A DNA stretch of 14,267 bases, taken from the NCBI GenBank assembly GCA_050742535.1, contig JBOGIQ010000135.1, positions 1-14,267 of the forward strand. Reading direction: 5' to 3'. The stretch's first letter is position 1, and the number at the start of each line of letters is the position of its first letter. Origin of the DNA: Gp6-AA40 sp050742535 (lineage in GTDB: Bacteria > Acidobacteriota > Vicinamibacteria > Vicinamibacterales > UBA2999). Positions 11,666 through 14,267 of the stretch are shown one piece after another. The notes under the pieces were generated by a model. The model saw only the letters and a program-made list of their open reading frames with translations. It did not search any database and had not been told where the DNA came from. The position numbers and the translations under genes were made by a program.

Positions 11666-14267
11666 CTATCGGCGTACCACAATGCTGGTTTGAGTGTCCA
11701 ACGGGCCAAACTGATCTCTGCCAACGCCCTTGGGGGCGGTCGGGATTACAAGTTTCACCCAGACGGCATCCGGACCCTTGAAATACGAAGTCTCGGTCGC
11801 CTTGCGCAGGGCGTCGATGCTGTCCTGCTGCTTCCCGGAGGCCGCGTTGGCGAAACCCGGCAGCTCGAACACGACCCATGAGTCTTTGGCCATTTCACTC
11901 AAACTGATAGCAACTTCCGGTCTTTCGGTCTTCACGCGGATCTCGGTACCGGCGCGCACCGTGCTCTGATTGGCCGTGACCTTGAAGTCCTTGCCATTGC
12001 GGCTCAGGGTGATTGGCTGCTGAGGGGCAGCACCAGCGCCGCCGGCACCGCCAGCTCGCGCGCCCGGGCCAGGCCCCGCGGCGCGAGGAGCAGCCGCCGG
12101 CGCAGGCGCAGCTGACCTCACAGCAACATCTCTCAGCGCAAGACCAGCACCCCGTGTGGGTCCGGCCCTCCTGATGCTGAACTGCATGCGTCCGATATCA
12201 CCCGCGCACACGGCGGCGTTCCACGTCGGCTGAATCTTGCAGGTGTCGTCCGTGGCGACGCTGTCGTTCTCGCCGTCGTGGATCAGGACATAGGAGTCAG
12301 GGATGCCGGTCGTCGAGCCGTCCAGATCGTGGATCGCCAAGGTCCGGTAGGCCGTACCATTCCGGTTGTCACTATCGAACCTGGGTTCGATTTTTGGAAA
12401 GTACACGGGCTTGGCATTGACGAACTTCGCACCCTTGACGGTGTTTTCGGTGGTAACCCCGGCGCCCGTAAACAACAGCCATGAAAGCGCTCCTGATCCG
12501 CGCTGTTTGTTGTCCTGGTAGTTCACGAAGGTCGTGTTCACGACGTCATGGCGGTAGTCGTAGTACTCGTAGGCGTGGATCGGGTAGTCGGGAATCAGGC
12601 GTTTCGGCAGGCTGCGACCGTAGGCCTTTTCCTCCGGCGTCACGGGGTTGCCGATGTTCTCGGTTTCGCCCACGAACAGCGAATCAACCACCAGTGAGGT
12701 AAACACGTCATCGCCGAAGGAACCGGTTGAAGACGTGAAACCGATGGCATTGTCTGCCGACTTCAGATTCTTGAAGACGTGCCGCTCGCCGCGGCCCCAG
12801 ACGCCGCCATTGCGGTTCTTGTAGGTGGTGACATTCTCGAACAGCGCATCCACGCTCTTGCTGTTCGGGTCAGCAGGGTTTTCCTTGGGCATGTACGAGG
12901 GGCCGGCCAACCCGAAGACGTTTTCCACATTGATGTTCCGGTCGAACATGAACCCGTCGAAGTTCGAGTGCGCCGTGTTGCCCTTGAATTCGCGAAATGG
13001 TGTGCGACGCGGCCAGGTGTTCTTACTGATCTCCGTGCCATCGAACTTCCCGTTCGGGTGCTCCGGCAACGACAACCAGAAACCATTCTCATCGGAACCG
13101 GCGGCCACATTGTCGATGAATATGTTGTCCGGATTGGTGATCCAGTAAGCCGCCACCGTGTTGTCCGACGGCAGCAGGGTGTCCTTGCCGGACATGCTGG
13201 CTTGCCTGATGGTCTGGCGATTCTCGGTGAGCTCTCCGTTTGGGGCGAGGTTGGTCGGGACGCATTTCCTGGTGGGATGGCACTTGATCTGGATGGCGAG
13301 GTTCCTGACGAACTCGTTACCGTGCTCGATGCCGTCTTCCAGGAAGAAGCAGTGACCGACGATGTTGTAGGTCACGTTGTTCTCAACGCGCAGGAAGTTC
13401 GTGCCGTGCACCGTCACGCAGCGGCTGTACGTGTCGTGGATGGAGGCGTTCTTGATGTACTGGCCCTTCGCGTCACTCACCAGATGCCAGTGGATCGGAT
13501 AGCGGGCCAGCGTCATGTGCTGGCCCATGCGGTTCAGCTCGACGCCCGAGACGAACATCTTGCTCGACGCCATCGCCATGATGTGGCCGCCGAAGTAGGA
13601 CTGCGCCGCGTCCTCCGATGCCTGGATCTTGATGTTGCGCGTCAAGAGACTCACTTCGCCGCGCTCATCCACGTCGAAAGTGATCTTGCCGAAGTGCATG
13701 TAGTCCAGCTTCCTGTCGAGCGTGATGTTGTTGCCCCTGATGGCGGCAATCGTGCGGCGCTCGGCCTGGCGGGGATCGAAGTCCGTCGACGCGAGCACGA
13801 TCTCGTCGCCGACCTTCCAGCCCTTGGCATCCAGCACCTGGATCGAGGTCGCGCCGGCGTTGGCCGTCGCGGAGAGCTTGGTCCAGGTGTTCGTGGTGGA
13901 ACCGTGCAGGTTCAGCGTGCCGCCCGAGAGCATGAGGCCGCGGTCACCCATGCCGGCCATCACGTCTTCGCCCTTCACGTTGTCGGTGAGGGTGATGGTG
14001 GCCTTGCGGGTGTGGGGCCTGGCTGCGGTGCCGATGGCCAGCTCGCCGTGCAGCATGATCCACTCGGTGGTGAGTTCAACGTCGGCGTTGTCCGCGAAGG
14101 AGAGCGTGCCGTCGATCGTCACGCCGCCCAGCGCCGGCGTATTGACGTCGAGGATCACGTTCTTGTCCTTGGCGATGGCGACCTTGTCACCCGCGGCCGG
14201 CACCTTGTTGTTGGGCCAGGTGGCCGGATCCGACCATTTGGTCGCCTTGGCTGGCGCTCCTGCGTTC
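11666..14267 (-). CDS. G8-domain / right-handed beta-helix protein resembling CEMIP/TMEM2 (5'-truncated)
   Basis: A large, probably secreted protein running off the right edge. The frame is open to the end, and the GTG at 14203 is internal, because WSDPATWPNNKVPAAGD spans it as a normal G8-domain start. Counting from 14203, the G8 domain covers roughly 1-125 (DVNTPALGGVTIDGTLSF, TTEWIMLHGEL). A beta-helix region follows, with a stretch strongly reminiscent of vertebrate CEMIP/TMEM2: LARYPIHWHLVSDAKGQY (H238, H240), SIHDTYSRCVTVHGT (254-268), VGHCFFLEDG (282-291), then LLPSDNTVAAYWITNP and NVAAGSDENGFWLSLPEHP. An Ala/Pro/Gly linker (about 12016-12125) leads to a C-terminal beta-sandwich-like tail ending SIVVRR. 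Animal relatives act on hyaluronan, but the bacterial substrate is unknown and could be another polysaccharide. A broken paralogue follows downstream. Confidence 0.85.
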   Translation of the reverse strand, partial: NAGAPAKATKWSDPATWPNNKVPAAGDKVAIAKDKNVILDVNTPALGGVTIDGTLSFADNADVELTTEWIMLHGELAIGTAARPHTRKATITLTDNVKGEDVMAGMGDRGLMLSGGTLNLHGSTTNTWTKLSATANAGATSIQVLDAKGWKVGDEIVLASTDFDPRQAERRTIAAIRGNNITLDRKLDYMHFGKITFDVDERGEVSLLTRNIKIQASEDAAQSYFGGHIMAMASSKMFVSGVELNRMGQHMTLARYPIHWHLVSDAKGQYIKNASIHDTYSRCVTVHGTNFLRVENNVTYNIVGHCFFLEDGIEHGNEFVRNLAIQIKCHPTRKCVPTNLAPNGELTENRQTIRQASMSGKDTLLPSDNTVAAYWITNPDNIFIDNVAAGSDENGFWLSLPEHPNGKFDGTEISKNTWPRRTPFREFKGNTAHSNFDGFMFDRNINVENVFGLAGPSYMPKENPADPNSKSVDALFENVTTYKNRNGGVWGRGERHVFKNLKSADNAIGFTSSTGSFGDDVFTSLVVDSLFVGETENIGNPVTPEEKAYGRSLPKRLIPDYPIHAYEYYDYRHDVVNTTFVNYQDNKQRGSGALSWLLFTGAGVTTENTVKGAKFVNAKPVYFPKIEPRFDSDNRNGTAYRTLAIHDLDGSTTGIPDSYVLIHDGENDSVATDDTCKIQPTWNAAVCAGDIGRMQFSIRRAGPTRGAGLALRDVAVRSAAPAPAAAPRAAGPGPGARAGGAGGAGAAPQQPITLSRNGKDFKVTANQSTVRAGTEIRVKTERPEVAISLSEMAKDSWVVFELPGFANAASGKQQDSIDALRKATETSYFKGPDAVWVKLVIPTAPKGVGRDQFGPLDTQTSIVVRR

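Noticed and set aside
11362..11781. Plus-strand open frame overlapping the G8 remnant
   Set aside because: It is antisense to recognisable G8 sequence, lacks a ribosome site and shows no protein features.
14201..14203. GTG at 14203 as the start of the G8 protein
   Set aside because: Upstream codons in frame encode WSDPATWPNNK, the normal beginning of a G8 domain, so the gene continues past the right edge.

Overview
The window is high-GC DNA with long, tightly packed genes typical of a heterotrophic soil or sediment bacterium. I infer Acidobacteriota (Vicinamibacteria-like) from the gene content: a PQQ dehydrogenase fused to cytochrome c, a DUF1592 / DUF1552 / ankyrin-repeat operon, an exported metallo-beta-lactamase-fold protein, and short palindromic repeats that translate as RLKPDST-like peptides. 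No rRNA, tRNA, CRISPR array, transposase or phage gene was seen. The taxonomic call rests on gene content only.

Layout. (1) Positions 1-1487, + strand: the 3' part of a PQQ-dependent quinoprotein dehydrogenase with a C-terminal cytochrome c domain. (2) 1533-2006, - strand: a small VOC (glyoxalase-fold) protein, convergent with the dehydrogenase. (3) 2240-4167, + strand: a two-component system of a membrane histidine kinase (HisKA_3 type) and a NarL/LuxR-type response regulator joined by a GTGA overlap. The gap before the kinase carries five tandem 9-bp units. (4) 4168-4358: a gap holding three copies of a 17-22 bp palindromic repeat. (5) 4359-11365, + strand: an exported MBL-fold protein, a DUF1592-family cytochrome-like protein, a Tat-exported DUF1552 protein, a secreted or anchored ankyrin-repeat protein, and a small membrane-anchored SUKH-like protein. 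(6) 11413-14267, - strand: a large G8-domain / right-handed beta-helix protein resembling animal CEMIP/TMEM2, running off the right edge, followed downstream by a broken remnant of a second G8 gene.

How the genes may work together. The DUF1592, DUF1552 and ankyrin genes are spaced like one transcription unit (41 bp, then a 1-nt stop/start overlap). All three products carry export signals, which suggests an envelope-located, possibly redox-linked module of unknown substrate. The PQQ-cytochrome c enzyme at the left edge would feed electrons into the same periplasmic compartment, but nothing in the sequence proves a link. The two-component system may respond to the envelope.

The most unusual signal is a short palindromic element found three times between genes and three times inside genes in frame. 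In each of the three genes it encodes RL(K/Q)PDST at the junction between the N-terminal leader and the folded domain. The two arm types differ by paired substitutions that keep the hairpin. This resembles the protein-coding palindromic elements described in Rickettsia, with an unrelated sequence. Second in interest are the CEMIP/TMEM2-like bacterial protein and its truncated neighbour.
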